Positions 1 to 9,986 of a stretch of DNA of 64,000 bases are shown one piece after another. Position numbers and translations under genes: made by a program. This stretch comes from Stereum hirsutum FP-91666 SS1 (taxonomy: Eukaryota > Basidiomycota > Agaricomycetes > Russulales > Stereaceae). Under the pieces are notes generated by a model that saw nothing but the letters and a program-made list of their open reading frames with translations, did not search any database and had not been told where the DNA came from. Within the stretch, counting starts at the first letter, position 1, and each line of letters starts with the position of its first letter. The stretch is taken from contig NW_006763144.1 of assembly GCF_000264905.1 (NCBI RefSeq), positions 811,648-875,647 of the forward strand, read 5' to 3'.

Positions 1-577
1 CCTGCGTAGAGACCCAGTCGGTGATATGTGGCNCTGAAGCGCTCAATTTCGCCTTGCACGGGACAGATTTGCCGCTGCTTTCCCCCTCTGACTTGGACCT
101 CATGGTGTCTCCACTGCACGCCATCACGCTCGCCTCTCATTTGCATACGGTCAAGGTTATCACGTTTTGCCAATCGCTCGGCCCATCGAACTCAAACGCG
201 TCGTCGACAGTCGTCCCGGGGTCGTCAGTATGACCCGCCTCATCCATCCAACCCGCGGCCAAATCGATATCATATGCAGTTCGCGCCTTAACTCCACACA
301 CCCTCTCGTCTACTGCCCATGCTCATTGCTCATGAACTTCTTGACGGCGGACGGGCTGGCTGTCTCTTATCCCGCGTGGACTTTTCGCGGGCAGAGCGTT
401 CACACCGATTTACTCCCTGGCTCGTCGTCGGCACAAGACTATCAGTCAAAAGTGATGGACTGGGGCTGGGTGACCACACCACAACCCGTGATACAGGTTG
501 GTTCGTCATATTTCGGCCCGCTACGCGTGTCCGGTGGTTCCGAGATTGTATGGCGAACTGACGACACAGCTCCGTAG
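1..577 (+). pseudogene. 5'-truncated, frame-broken copy of the NTase-like family
   Basis: The gene enters from the left edge. The frame starting at base 4 resembles the gene at 989-2221: a Gly-x-Glu-Ala-Leu block, then ALHGT, then SPSDLDL, matching SGSEALDYCLHGT and TPTDLDI there. After about base 160 the similarity continues in another frame (RLIHPTRGQIDI, MNFLTADGLAVSYP, matching LVHRVRGRKIQV and MNCLTADGFAMAYP). I found no GT-AG intron that joins the two frames, and the acidic segment between them in the intact copy is missing here, so this is probably a decayed duplicate. An unknown base (n) at position 33 lies in the codon after the Gly of the GS motif; NCT would be Ser if it is T. The open frame ends at 575-577. 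The alternative is a real gene with an intron I failed to place. Confidence 0.5.
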
Positions 578-988
578 GGTTCCGCCTTCCATCCAAGTCA
601 ACGATCATTCGATGACGAGCACTGCTTCCGCATGTGTTTCGGCACCCCTCATCCCGTTCAACCACTCCCGCGAGCGGAATCCACGATTTGGGTAACGACA
701 GATGGTGACATGCAAGACGATGCAGAGGATGACTTCAATGGTCACGTCGTCCCAAGTTCTGTATACAGTGATGAAGTCTTGGTGCTCGAGAAATATGTGT
801 AGCGTGGCTTGCACAATTTAATTCCACTGGAAATATTGCGTCACCCTTTCGGATGTCTCACTGCGCTGATTAATTTTCTTCTTAAAAGCTTCGAGTGGCA
901 TGTTCTGTAGTTGTCCCTCTCTCGGCAACTTCACAGGTGCGTAAATCTCTATGCGCAGTCATTCGATGCTAACGTTCCAGAGCACAGA

Positions 989-2221
989 ATGCGTTCGTCT
1001 TTGCCACCCGACACGGTCTCTGCATACGCTAACCCTGTGCACCACCTGTCGACGAATCGTGGAATATCACAGTACCTCGCGGACATGATACTCGGCCACC
1101 TTCCCCTCATCGACATGTCAATCTTGCGGAAGGCCAATAAATTCTGGTACTCGGTGGTTCGCAACTTTCTTCGGCGTAAACATCGCTCGGTTCTGCGTGA
1201 GTATGTAACGGACGACATCGCGCTTCGCTCCGTCATGCGGGCCACCCGATCAGTCATATCCGGGTCCGAGGCGCTGGACTATTGCCTTCACGGTACACTC
1301 AACCCTTCGTTCACTCCGACCGACCTCGACATCTACACAAACTGCGTGTACGCCATTCTGGTCGTGCGCCATCTCATGAAGCACGAGGGCTACGAGTGGA
1401 TTGCGAGCGCCGATAGAGAGGATGATAATGAGGAGGAACGGGTGGAAGAGTACGGTGGTGCCGTGGTATCTTGCTCAACCTTGGTCCACCGCGTCCGTGG
1501 AAGGAAAATCCAGGTGGTGTGTGTGTCCCGTCTCTTTTCGCTGCATCAGACGGCGTTTTTCTGGGGGACTCTTGTCATGAATTGTTTGACGGCGGACGGT
1601 TTCGCGATGGCATACCCGACCCTGACGACGATAGGCAGAGGTGCGCTGATTCTGACGATCTAACCGGTGCGGCTGACAAATAAGTTTGTTTGCAGGTCTT
1701 GTGTCGCCGATCAATATTCCAAACCTGGTGATTGATGAGTGCATCGCAAAGTACGTGGGAAGGGGATTTGATATAGACGTATTCTCTCGAAATGTGGTGC
1801 GCATTATTATCTACTCGTGTTCGCCCCATTCCACTAACCACGATATTGTTCGCATATAGATATCTGCGGACAGTATCACGTCTGGCGTCGATGACGGAGC
1901 TCCATCAATTACGGTGTGTTCGTTCACGGTCCCCGCTTTGAACGCTATCTGACCCTGGCTTTTATCAAGACACTGGCGAAAAGGCACAGGAAAGACACAA
2001 TTCTGTGGAACTGCCCTAACACGTACAGAGAATGGGGTGACGAGGGCTGTCTCGGTATGCCCTTTGACTCGGGTCCCGAAAAGGCTCCCGATTGGACGAA
2101 CGGAGGTACCGGCTGGGTGATGGGCGGGCACGACTGTGGAGGAGAGTGCGACTATAAGTGTGTGCCCCGAGTTTGGTGGGAAACAAAGATTGTTTGTGAG
2201 CGGGACAAGGAGATGTTGTGA
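989..2221 (+). CDS. Nucleotidyltransferase-like unknown protein (multi-copy basidiomycete type)
   Basis: Exons 989-1640, 1696-1796, 1860-1913 and 1970-2221 join in frame (phases 1, 0, 0) to give about 352 residues. The start is the first in-frame ATG after the upstream stop region; the frame is open further upstream. Residues 25-60 (LADMILGHLPLIDMSILRK) look F-box-like. Residues 90-120 hold SGSEALDYCLHG followed by TPTDLDIY, which fits the G-S-x(n)-D-h-D-h pattern of minimal nucleotidyltransferase folds, although the spacer of about 18 residues is long. An acidic linker follows, then MNCLTADGFAMAYP. The C-terminal exon is Trp/Gly/Cys rich. I infer an F-box-plus-NTase-like layout; the biochemical role is unknown. 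A broken paralogue lies directly upstream, showing tandem duplication. The last two junctions (gtgcgc donor; gtgtgt donor with an aag acceptor) are the least certain. Confidence 0.6.
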
Positions 2222-2433
2222 GGTTTCTAGCCTGTCTGTTTCCACCCATGCTGCTCTACTCGGCCGCACTTGTGCAATATGAATGTGTCGCTCCTGCGCA
2301 TATGTTTTTTTTCTTGGCGGAGCCTTTCGTGCTTGAAACAGCCGCACCACAGCACAGCCTGCGATGATATCTCAAACATCCGCGTATCAGTATAAGAACT
2401 TGTCGGCGGCCCGATTCTCATGAGTCGTCAAAT

Positions 2434-3502
2434 ATGTCGACTGTCTCCGGTACGTTGTCCAAGTCTAAACTGCACCTGCGCTCTGACATCTTCGCCAGCT
2501 ACCGACCTTTCATCCCGAGGAGCTCTGTTCAGTGCGTACGCAGACACCCTCCTGTCAGGCTCAGTCGACGATGCCTTCAACTACATCAGATTGGTATCGA
2601 ATTCTGGAGGGTCCGCTCCCGCAAGCTATCCTTTCGCAGTGCTGGACAGTAGAACGGCGAAACCCTTGACACTTACGGTGAGGGGTGTTGTGCAGGATTT
2701 TGCATTAGGCGAGGAAGGTGACGGCGGAATGTGAGTGTCGCTTATTGCACTTTTTGCCCCGCCAGCAGAACTTTGTTGACTGACAAAAAAACAACAGGCA
2801 TCCATCCGGTTTTGGTGGCTGGGAGTTGATAGCCTTTACAAGGCTTGTCCCCGGTTACGCCGCTTGGTATGACCAATTTCGTGCGCAAATGCGCGGCATC
2901 GCAAACATCATAGAGGCTATTTTTCTGCACCTCGGTCTCCCCCCCCCGGCCAATACCATCGACCTACCAACGGCTCTAGTTCTGAGGAGACGTTTGCTAC
3001 CAGGAGACTTCCATCCGGAGGTGCAAGTGCAGGCGTGTGATGGTGGGCTCTGCGCGGCTCGCGATGGCGACTTAGACGTTGGAGATTTGGTAGACGTTTC
3101 GGCGTGGTTCGATATCGCCGTGATGAAAGGGAGCGATGGGATCCCTAGGACTGCGGTTTTCCTGGCGTTTGACCGCGTTGTACGGATTAGGCGACAAACG
3201 GAAATAGAGATGATGGTACGTTGCCCGATTGAATCTTTTTGTTCAGGTGCTCATCTATAGGCAGGATCGGGTAGGGCTGTTTGAGCCTTCGCTGATGGCT
3301 TCGAGGTTTGATTACGTTTACGGGGAGAATTTAGGGTGGACGGTCTTCGACTATCTGAATGACATCGGTGCGTACTAACAGCTCTTCGCTGGGTCTCTCT
3401 GATATGAACCGTGCTATAGCCGCGACCGACGAGGAAGCACTGACAATCGCCCGCGAGGGAAACAAGAACAGGGAGGGTGTACTGCAATCGGGTGACATAT
3501 GA
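2434..3502 (+). CDS. Tandem unknown-family protein, copy 1
   Basis: Five exons (2434-2449, 2499-2730, 2798-3215, 3247-3367, 3420-3502) join in frame into about 289 residues. I recognise no known domain. The middle has WELIAFTRLVPG, then FRAQMRGIANIIEAIFLHLGL, and a C-terminal core DGIPRTAVFLAFDRVVRIR. Copy 2 (3662-4793) aligns along its length: FKKQMDAIRMIVNSVFLKLAL and DGLPRTNIFFDWDKIVKIR. Both copies start with a 16-nt first exon, and all four introns have the same phases (1, 2, 0, 1), which is strong evidence that both gene models are right and that they arose by tandem duplication. No signal peptide or membrane segment is visible, so it is probably a soluble intracellular protein. The third intron is only 31 nt, unusually short, so that junction may be misplaced. 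Confidence 0.65.
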
Positions 3503-3661
3503 ATAGACGATGGCTATTTGTACGGGTGTAGACACGTTACATGTACAATCAACTGTATGCGAGCGTGCTCTGAGCGTCGTTTCCTTGGCACCTGTGTGAA
3601 TCGTGGGAAAGCGCCTCATCTTCGTCTCTACCACTCTCTCCTCGCGTGCGACTGTGCTTCG

Positions 3662-4793
3662 ATGGCTGTCATAAACGGTAAGCCGACCGCGATGTTACCT
3701 CGTTCTCTTCTAATATGTAGGCAGACGATAAACGACGCCTGACTCTGGTCGATGTATCAAGATTCTCCGATGCATGGACTGGGCGTGCAGCGGTATTGCC
3801 CACCTGCGAGGCCGAACTCAGCGAGTGGTTCTCACTGGCTCTGAACGAGGCGAGGACGGGAAACAGCTACCCACTTCATATCGTTCGCGCTGGAACAAAC
3901 GAAGACGTTCGTTTGTGGGTTCAAGGTGTGGTTTTGGAAAGACTGCTGAGGAATGAGGGCAGCAAAGGCTTGTAAGTACCATTGTACAGCTCTCGTGCTA
4001 TGCTTACACGAAACAGAGGCCTAGATGATGAAGTCGAGCCCTGGTTTGGGTGTCAAGGTATACGCCTCGGTGCAGGGTGGTCCGATTGGGGCCCCGCGTT
4101 TAAGAAACAGATGGATGCGATTAGAATGATCGTAAATTCTGTTTTTCTCAAGCTCGCATTGCCACGACTCGACACAGACGTGCCAGAAACGCTATTCTTG
4201 CGGCATGTGACGGAGGATTGGGGTGGCGTGCCTTTCGGTGTACAGAGCTTGACTGAAGACGGACACGTATGCGAGTGCAGTAAGAGTATGATGTCCCGGG
4301 GTGACGTTGTCGAAATGAGGATTATTCCGCAGGTCGCGTTGGTAGTTGGACTAGACGGATTGCCGCGTACGAACATCTTCTTTGACTGGGATAAAATCGT
4401 GAAGATTCGCGACCGGTCTTGGTTTTTAAAAGTGCGTTTCCACTTATCTCAAAGTTCGTAACCTCATCATGCGCAGATGAATCCCCCTGGTCGCTGGCTA
4501 GCCACCGAATGGAGAGGGGGTCACCACGTTGGTGCTCCAGCGTTTGAAGACATAGATATCAAGCGTAGGTGTCCACTCATCGATTACTATTCACTGGATC
4601 TGATGCGCGCACTATAGAAGGCACTCTCAGCGACAACATGATTGCACAGTTACTCGCTAAGACTTCAGGTTCAGGACGTCCGCTATTGGACGAAAGTATA
4701 GACGCTCAGAAAAAGTTGAGCGGTAGAATAGTCGTAGAGCGAAATACCGAGACTGGATACCGATTGTGTGAGGAAGGGGAAGGGGATGGATGA
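3662..4793 (+). CDS. Tandem unknown-family protein, copy 2
   Basis: Five exons (3662-3677, 3725-3971, 4017-4431, 4477-4564, 4618-4793) give about 313 residues ending in CEEGEGDG. It is the paralogue of the gene 160 bp upstream, with the same exon count, a 16-nt first exon and the same intron phases. Shared landmarks are a W..F..QM..I....FL.L.LP block, a VQ...DG..C block, GD-V, and the C-terminal DG.PRT..F...D..V.IR core. The tail after the core differs and is longer here, with QLLAKTSGSGRPLLDES. The start ATG lies only 16 nt before the first intron, so an upstream start remains possible. Function is unknown. The short spacing and the same strand as copy 1 suggest recent lineage-specific expansion beside the NTase-like genes. 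Confidence 0.65.
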
Positions 4794-5317
4794 TACCGTG
4801 TGGCGAGGGTGGTGTTGACGAGCCGCTCATGTGAAATTGACATGCTATCGACTAAAAGTGGCGGATTATGTTGGAAGTACGTAATGTCATGTGGGTCTGT
4901 ACAAAGTGTCTGCAATAAGGGACCAGGTGCCGCCCGGAGGGCAAGTGTATAGGATCTGTTGTGGCGGGTCGCTACTTGTCTTGCTCGTCGTGATGGTTCG
5001 TTCGGGCTCTGGCTGCTCGTCGTGAAGGATGGCTGAGGCTTTCTTGTGAGAAGAAGGGGAGAGCAGGAGAGCAGGAGGTTGTGGTCTAAACGCGTCCTTC
5101 AAATGGGTCATCGCTTTGGAGTGTGAGCCGAGAGTGCGTGGCGCGTGAGCGCCAATTGCGGGTTTCACGCCTTTCGGTCAAGCTTGGCACGGTCTTTCCT
5201 CGATTTCCAAAGGGCTACGAATTAAGATGGAGAAAGGGACAAATCCTCGCCCAGGTGGGAGTAGATCGCACGGATGCAGAATCTTCATAGCCTCATCCAC
5301 TTCCGCTACAGTCATCC
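4794..5317. other. Gene-free interval between convergent genes
   Basis: This is the 3' region shared by the + strand copy 2 gene and the - strand zf-HIT gene. Short open frames exist on the minus strand, but I see no splice-consistent coding or family motif. It probably holds the two 3' untranslated regions. Confidence 0.5.
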
Positions 5318-6753
5318 TCACGGACCAGAACTTGAATCAGTATCCCCCCAGTCCAATCCAAGCGTAACCCCCTCTTTACCCCCTCTCACCGCGGTCTCTA
5401 CTGCCTCTGCTAGCTCTCGCAGTGCCACCTTGTCCTCCTCCACGTATCCACCCTCGATCGCATTCTCAGGTAATGATGATCTGCCACCATGTCCAAACCT
5501 AGCCCGGTTTGAAGTTGGGAATGATATATCGTTGGGTACAGCCCCGCGCGCGTCATACTGCGACACACCCAGGGCTCGCTGTAACGCTTCCTCCCTCTCT
5601 TGTCCTCGGAGCGAATCTATCTTCCGCAGCACATCCTTCAATCGGGGATGACTAGCCAAAGCATTCCTCACCGCGGAGGACGTCGCTGTTTCCGCCACAC
5701 ACGCACACGGCGTATCGCCACATCAGGAGGTGACGGAACGGACAGTGAACCAGCGTATCCCGTGCGCATAGTGAGAGAAGGATCGGAACGTCAGTGAACT
5801 TCGTCCGCAGCCAAAGCCACAGAAGATACTCCGGGCGGGAAAAGCATGAGACAGAATGGACGCAAACGCACCTATGGCCTCATACTGATTCAACTGCAAA
5901 GGCTTCGGATCGTCTCGTTTGAGCGGATCGGGGTATGCAGATTCATCCGGTACGTAGGGCCAGTTCAATGAGGTCAATGGCCGCAGTTGCGCCTCCAGCT
6001 CAATCTCCGTCTCCGTATTTGGCTTGAGCTCAGTCTTCATTGACACAGACTCCTTTTCCTCGGTTCCAGAAAACGAACCTGAGAAAATTGTACCGCCTCC
6101 ATGAGAACAATCCGGCGTATTGAACAAAACTCTCAGATGCTTACTACTTTGGGCAACACTGTCGTCCGTGGTGTTTGTGTGACCCGCCGGCAGAACGCTT
6201 TCTAGTTTGACTGCTTCTCTTGCTACTGTGGCGTCTTCTGTGGGCGTAGCATGGACTGTGCACGAACTCTCTGTACAGCCAAAGGTGCCAAAAATGCCAT
6301 TCTCGTGGGTTAAAAATACTCGTCCATAAACAAACGATGATGGAGTGTGCAAAATAGAATGGAATAGAATTTGAGTATGTATGTGATTCCGCCACGTACC
6401 TTTGTGCTTTTTATAACACGGCACCGAACAACTGCGCAAGTAACGAACGACCAGTCATCAGTCAGCCTTCAACGAACATAAATAACAGCGCGACCGTGAG
6501 CCTAGATCACAACATTCAACGACGCCTCGATGGGATTGATGATCACAGTGAACTTTCCACCGTCATGGTAAAACAGCTGCGGAATAGTGGGAATCATCCG
6601 CACAAAAGGAGGCGGCAGGAGCGGCAGGGAGTAGGAAGGCTTGATGATGCGACACAGCACTTACTATAGCACGTAGCACTTTGAGCAGCTATATTTTGAC
6701 TCTTGAGCATTGCAGATTTGGCAGGAGCCTCGGGAGCGGGAACGGGGAGGCAT
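5318..6753 (-). CDS. HIT1: zf-HIT protein (Hit1/ZNHIT3-like)
   Basis: Exons on the minus strand (6753-6665, 6431-6400, 6270-5872, 5685-5318) join in frame to 295 residues. Splicing of exons 1 and 2 rebuilds the HIT zinc finger at residues 11-41: CQICNAQ, KYSCSKC, then YCSVPCYKKHK, with the Tyr codon split by the intron. The C-terminal exon has VRNALASHPRLKDVLRKIDS and EREEALQRALG, which resembles the C-terminal region of ZNHIT3/Hit1, the factors that assist box C/D snoRNP assembly with Rsa1/NUFIP in the nucleus; that role is inferred from the family. The middle is a Ser/Thr/Glu-rich linker. The start is MPPRSR, directly before the first Cys pair. Introns 1 (233 nt) and 3 (186 nt) are long for this genome. 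A 42-codon uORF precedes the start. Confidence 0.8.
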
Positions 6754-6773
6754 TCTACGCGTTTGATGTGGTC

Positions 6774-6902
6774 TCAGGTCGATTTCTCGGCCTGTATGCT
6801 GGAAAAACGTTTGGGGTGCAGTGGAACCGTGTAGGAGGAGAAGTATAAGCAGTGATCCGGCCCGTTTGCCTGGAAATACAGTGGCCGTGTCAGCAAAGCC
6901 AT
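6774..6902 (-). other. uORF in the leader of the zf-HIT gene
   Basis: An ATG at 6902 opens 42 codons (beginning MALLTRPLYF) ending at TGA 6774, about 20 nt before the zf-HIT start. It is a candidate upstream ORF that could lower translation of the main frame, if the transcript starts upstream of it. No family is recognised. Confidence 0.3.
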
Positions 6903-7082
6903 TGTAGGTAAAAGGATGCAGAATGAGAGGAATGAAGGCTAATGTTATGGCTCAAAAAGAAATAGGTCAGCCACGTACACTGGCTGCCGTCATATTAGTA
7001 CACCTTCATGGGTGTGGCGTTCCCAAGAGTCCACAGTTGGCCTGACAAGACTGGATGCGTCTGGGAGAAACACCAGAGCATC

Positions 7083-7487
7083 TCAACCAACTGAGTAAAT
7101 GAAAGAGGCCTTCAACATGGCGAGAAGTCGAGGAAAGATGGGAGAAACAAGAACGAGGTCGACTGTAGTCGAAGACTGTGGCTCCGCAGTTTTTGCCAGA
7201 CTGCGGTAAGGTAGTTTGAGATGAGTCAACGATATTTACGTGCTCACCTACTAGCAAACACACTCACTGAAAGCCCAAAGGTAAACTTTGATGCAATAAG
7301 TAAGAAACAGAACAGACGATACGATAGGTAGGAGGCGATGAGCGGGATGTTGAATGAGCGAACAAGTCAACAAGCGGCGAACTTACTGAAAACGCTCGGC
7401 CCGCTCCGGCTCGAGGGTAAAACTACGCCACTGACGCGATTGTGGCCCAGCCAAGATTGCGTTTCGCACAACCGTTGTGGTCCTCAT
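7083..7487 (-). CDS. Possible small mitochondrial protein, 78 aa
   Basis: Three minus-strand exons (7487-7387, 7285-7268, 7200-7083) stay open when joined at gtaagt and gtgagt donors. They give 78 residues that begin MRTTTVVRNAILAGPQ and continue with basic residues and no acidic ones before residue 25, like a mitochondrial presequence. The middle exon is only 18 nt. The C-terminal half has a hydrophobic run, VDLVLVSPIFPRLLAMLKAS. No known family is recognised. It lies between the zf-HIT gene (same strand) and the kelch gene (divergent). It could instead be part of the spliced leader of the zf-HIT gene. The evidence is only that two introns with good signals keep one frame open. Confidence 0.35.
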
Positions 7488-7751
7488 CTCACCACTCCCA
7501 TGCTCGGTGTCGTTCTTATCCTTGGACTACCGCGACCACTCAGAAGCTCTTGAAATCCTTTGGCTTGCTTGGCTGGATTTGTAATATAGTCACACGTCGC
7601 TGGTAAGGTACTCATTCAGGGCAACATCCCAGTCTCAGATAAAACCACGTCTGAGTTCCCAGTACTCACATATCGACTCTAACGTTGAGCTTGCAAAGAC
7701 GAGATTTCCTTCCACTTCTCATCAAGTTCTCTCGTACACAGCACCCAAATC

Positions 7752-9221
7752 ATGCGAACTCCTATCGCCCGTTGGACCCTTCTCTCCAGAGCGTCCACAT
7801 CCCCACGTTCATCCCACTGTCTCTCTATCTCCAAGGATGGCATCCTCGCAGTCTACGGAGGCGAATTGAAGCCTCGTACACCCACAGATGCTAGGGTTTC
7901 CTCCTCTGAGGAAGGATCCGAGGCTCTAAGCGGTAGTGTGCACACCTTGGATCTGAAGTCGACATTGTCGTCTTTGCAGTCCCAGGGCCCAGTAAAGAGT
8001 TTTACCACTCTGAGCCCGAGTAAGTCAACCAGTCTCATTCAGGCTCATGGAAGACTGTCTATTGAGGTTTAATGATAAAGAAGACTGACACTGACCGAAG
8101 GCCTCAAATCCCAATCCGCGACTCTCCCTGTCGACGGCGATATCCCTACTCCTCGAGTCGGAGCAAGCACTGTCTTCCACGGAGATTCGCTCTATTTATG
8201 GGGCGGGCGTGGAGGCGTCGATATGGCACCACTTCCCCAGCGTTCCGCTGGCCCTTGGAAGGCGAAGGTGTTGACAGATACGAGTGTCGAATGGGAGAGG
8301 TTGACTGCAGTGAACGAGGAGGATGCACCGGAACCGAGGAGCTATCATGTTTCTGTTGTACATAATGTGCGTTTCCAGTGCCGCATTACCCTGCTCTCAA
8401 ATTCCGCTCAGGAATGCTATACTCACATTGTTACTTTCACATCACACAGGGAAAAATATATATCCACGCCGGCTGTCCTACCTCAGGCCGTCTCACCACA
8501 CTCCATTCTTTCGATCTGCAATCCAAGACCTGGAAACAGCTCGCAGATGCACCAGGGCCAGGAAGAGGTGGTACTGCTCTTACGGTCTGTGCACTTCCCG
8601 GCTCTTCTGAGAGCGTTTTCTTGCGATTTGGTGGTGCGTTCTCTTTCACGATACAATCTTATTCAGTCAACGCCTCGTGTGCAGGAATGATACTAAATCA
8701 CAGTTGTTGACGCAGGGTTTGCTGGCTACGAGCTCCCGACAGGCAAGGACTCTGGGGAAGGGAGCATAAACCTCTATTCTCCCTCCTCTAACTCCTGGAC
8801 CACACTCATTCCCTCCCCTGACCCAACTCATGGCTACCCTGGTTCCCGCTCTGTGCACGGTCTTGCGCCGATTGTTTTCCCTCATACAACTTCCACATCA
8901 GACCCGACCGAGTCCGTACCGGTAGCGGTCGTCTATCATGGTGAACGTGACGCGAGTTCCCTGGGCCATGCAGGAGCAGGGACATTCTGGGATGATGTGT
9001 GGACGCTGTGTTACCGTTCGGCGGGTGAGGGAAGCTGGGAGTGGAAAAAGGCGGACGTGGTGATTGTTGGAGGCGGAGAAGGGCCTGAAGCGAGAGGATG
9101 GTTCCCTTCTGCCTCTTGGGCTGGTGAGGAAGGGAAGGGCGCTTGCGTGGTGTTGCAAGGAGGGTTGATTAGCTCGAACGAGAGGGTCGGGGATGCGTGG
9201 GCTTTGGAACTCGACCTTTGA
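7752..9221 (+). CDS. Kelch-repeat beta-propeller protein
   Basis: Exons 7752-8019, 8101-8366, 8450-8633 and 8716-9221 join in frame (phases 1, 0, 1) to 407 residues. Repeated kelch landmarks are visible: GILAVYGGE near residue 33, PRVGASTVFHGDSLYLWGG near 110, PRSYHVSVVHNGKIYIHAG, RGGTALTV followed by FLRFGG, and VLQGG near the end. Each is a Gly-Gly blade edge preceded by hydrophobic strands, as in galactose-oxidase-type propellers. No signal peptide or other domain is seen. In fungi, stand-alone kelch proteins of this size are mostly uncharacterised, so I give only the fold. It is divergent from the minus-strand genes to its left. Confidence 0.85.
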
Positions 9222-9317
9222 GAAGAGGTATTGATCCAGGCTAAGTGAATCTCAAACGGGGGAATGCTTGTACTATGATTATGAATCTATGTAGGTCTCA
9301 AATATGCATATCGTAAG

Positions 9318-9678
9318 CTATCCGTAGAACTGAGTGCTTGTCAAACTGGTGCGGACTACTACATTAAACCACTGGGGCTTTCGAGAGAGAGAACCTTCGT
9401 CTGAAGATGACAAGGCAGGAAAATGGACATACAAACGGTGCCTCTTCATCATCCGAATCCTCAAGCATCTCCCTCGGCGCTGCAACCTCCGTGACAGCCT
9501 TCGCATTCTGATAAAACCTCACCGTTTGCGCCACATATCGCTCCCCATTCCGAACGGCCCACCCAAACCCCGAGCAACTTCAGTGTTTGTCGATCATCTT
9601 TAATGTATCCTTGACATGGCCGCTGATGGGGATTCTACGAACCCCTACGTTCGTCTTGTAATTGATAACGTCCGTCAT
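9318..9678 (-). pseudogene. Gene relic with an in-frame TGA
   Basis: From ATG 9678 one frame reads MTDVINYKTNVGVRRIPISG, reaches KMIDKH, hits TGA, and continues in the same frame with SCSGFGWAVRNGERYVAQTV and an acidic tail, EMLEDSDDEEAPF. It then splices (gtatgt donor after 9433, acceptor before 9329) to FYG and a stop at 9318. Both sides look protein-like, so the TGA is probably a CGA-to-TGA change in a decayed gene. The family is not recognised. It sits just downstream of the esterase stop on the same strand. The alternative is that only the distal half is coding, with an undetected upstream exon. Confidence 0.4.
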
Positions 9679-9986
9679 TCCCAGCCGATTTCGGCTTGCT
9701 TGTTCGCTGTCGGGTCTATCTGTGCTCGAGTCCTGGATTCACAGCAATGTAAAACTTTATTGCCTGCAACAGCTATGAATATATCTTCCAGCGAGGTAAA
9801 GCATAGACTCAAGGCGCGTAACGGTCGCGGATACCGCTGCGCTGCACTATCATACAACGTTGATTTATACGCGAGACCGCAGTTCAAGATGCGTGCAATT
9901 GTCACATCGATCTCAATATAGACCATCAGCCATCAACCTGTTAGAAAGAGTTTCGGAGAGATCGCCCACCCTTGGTACACTCCGGT

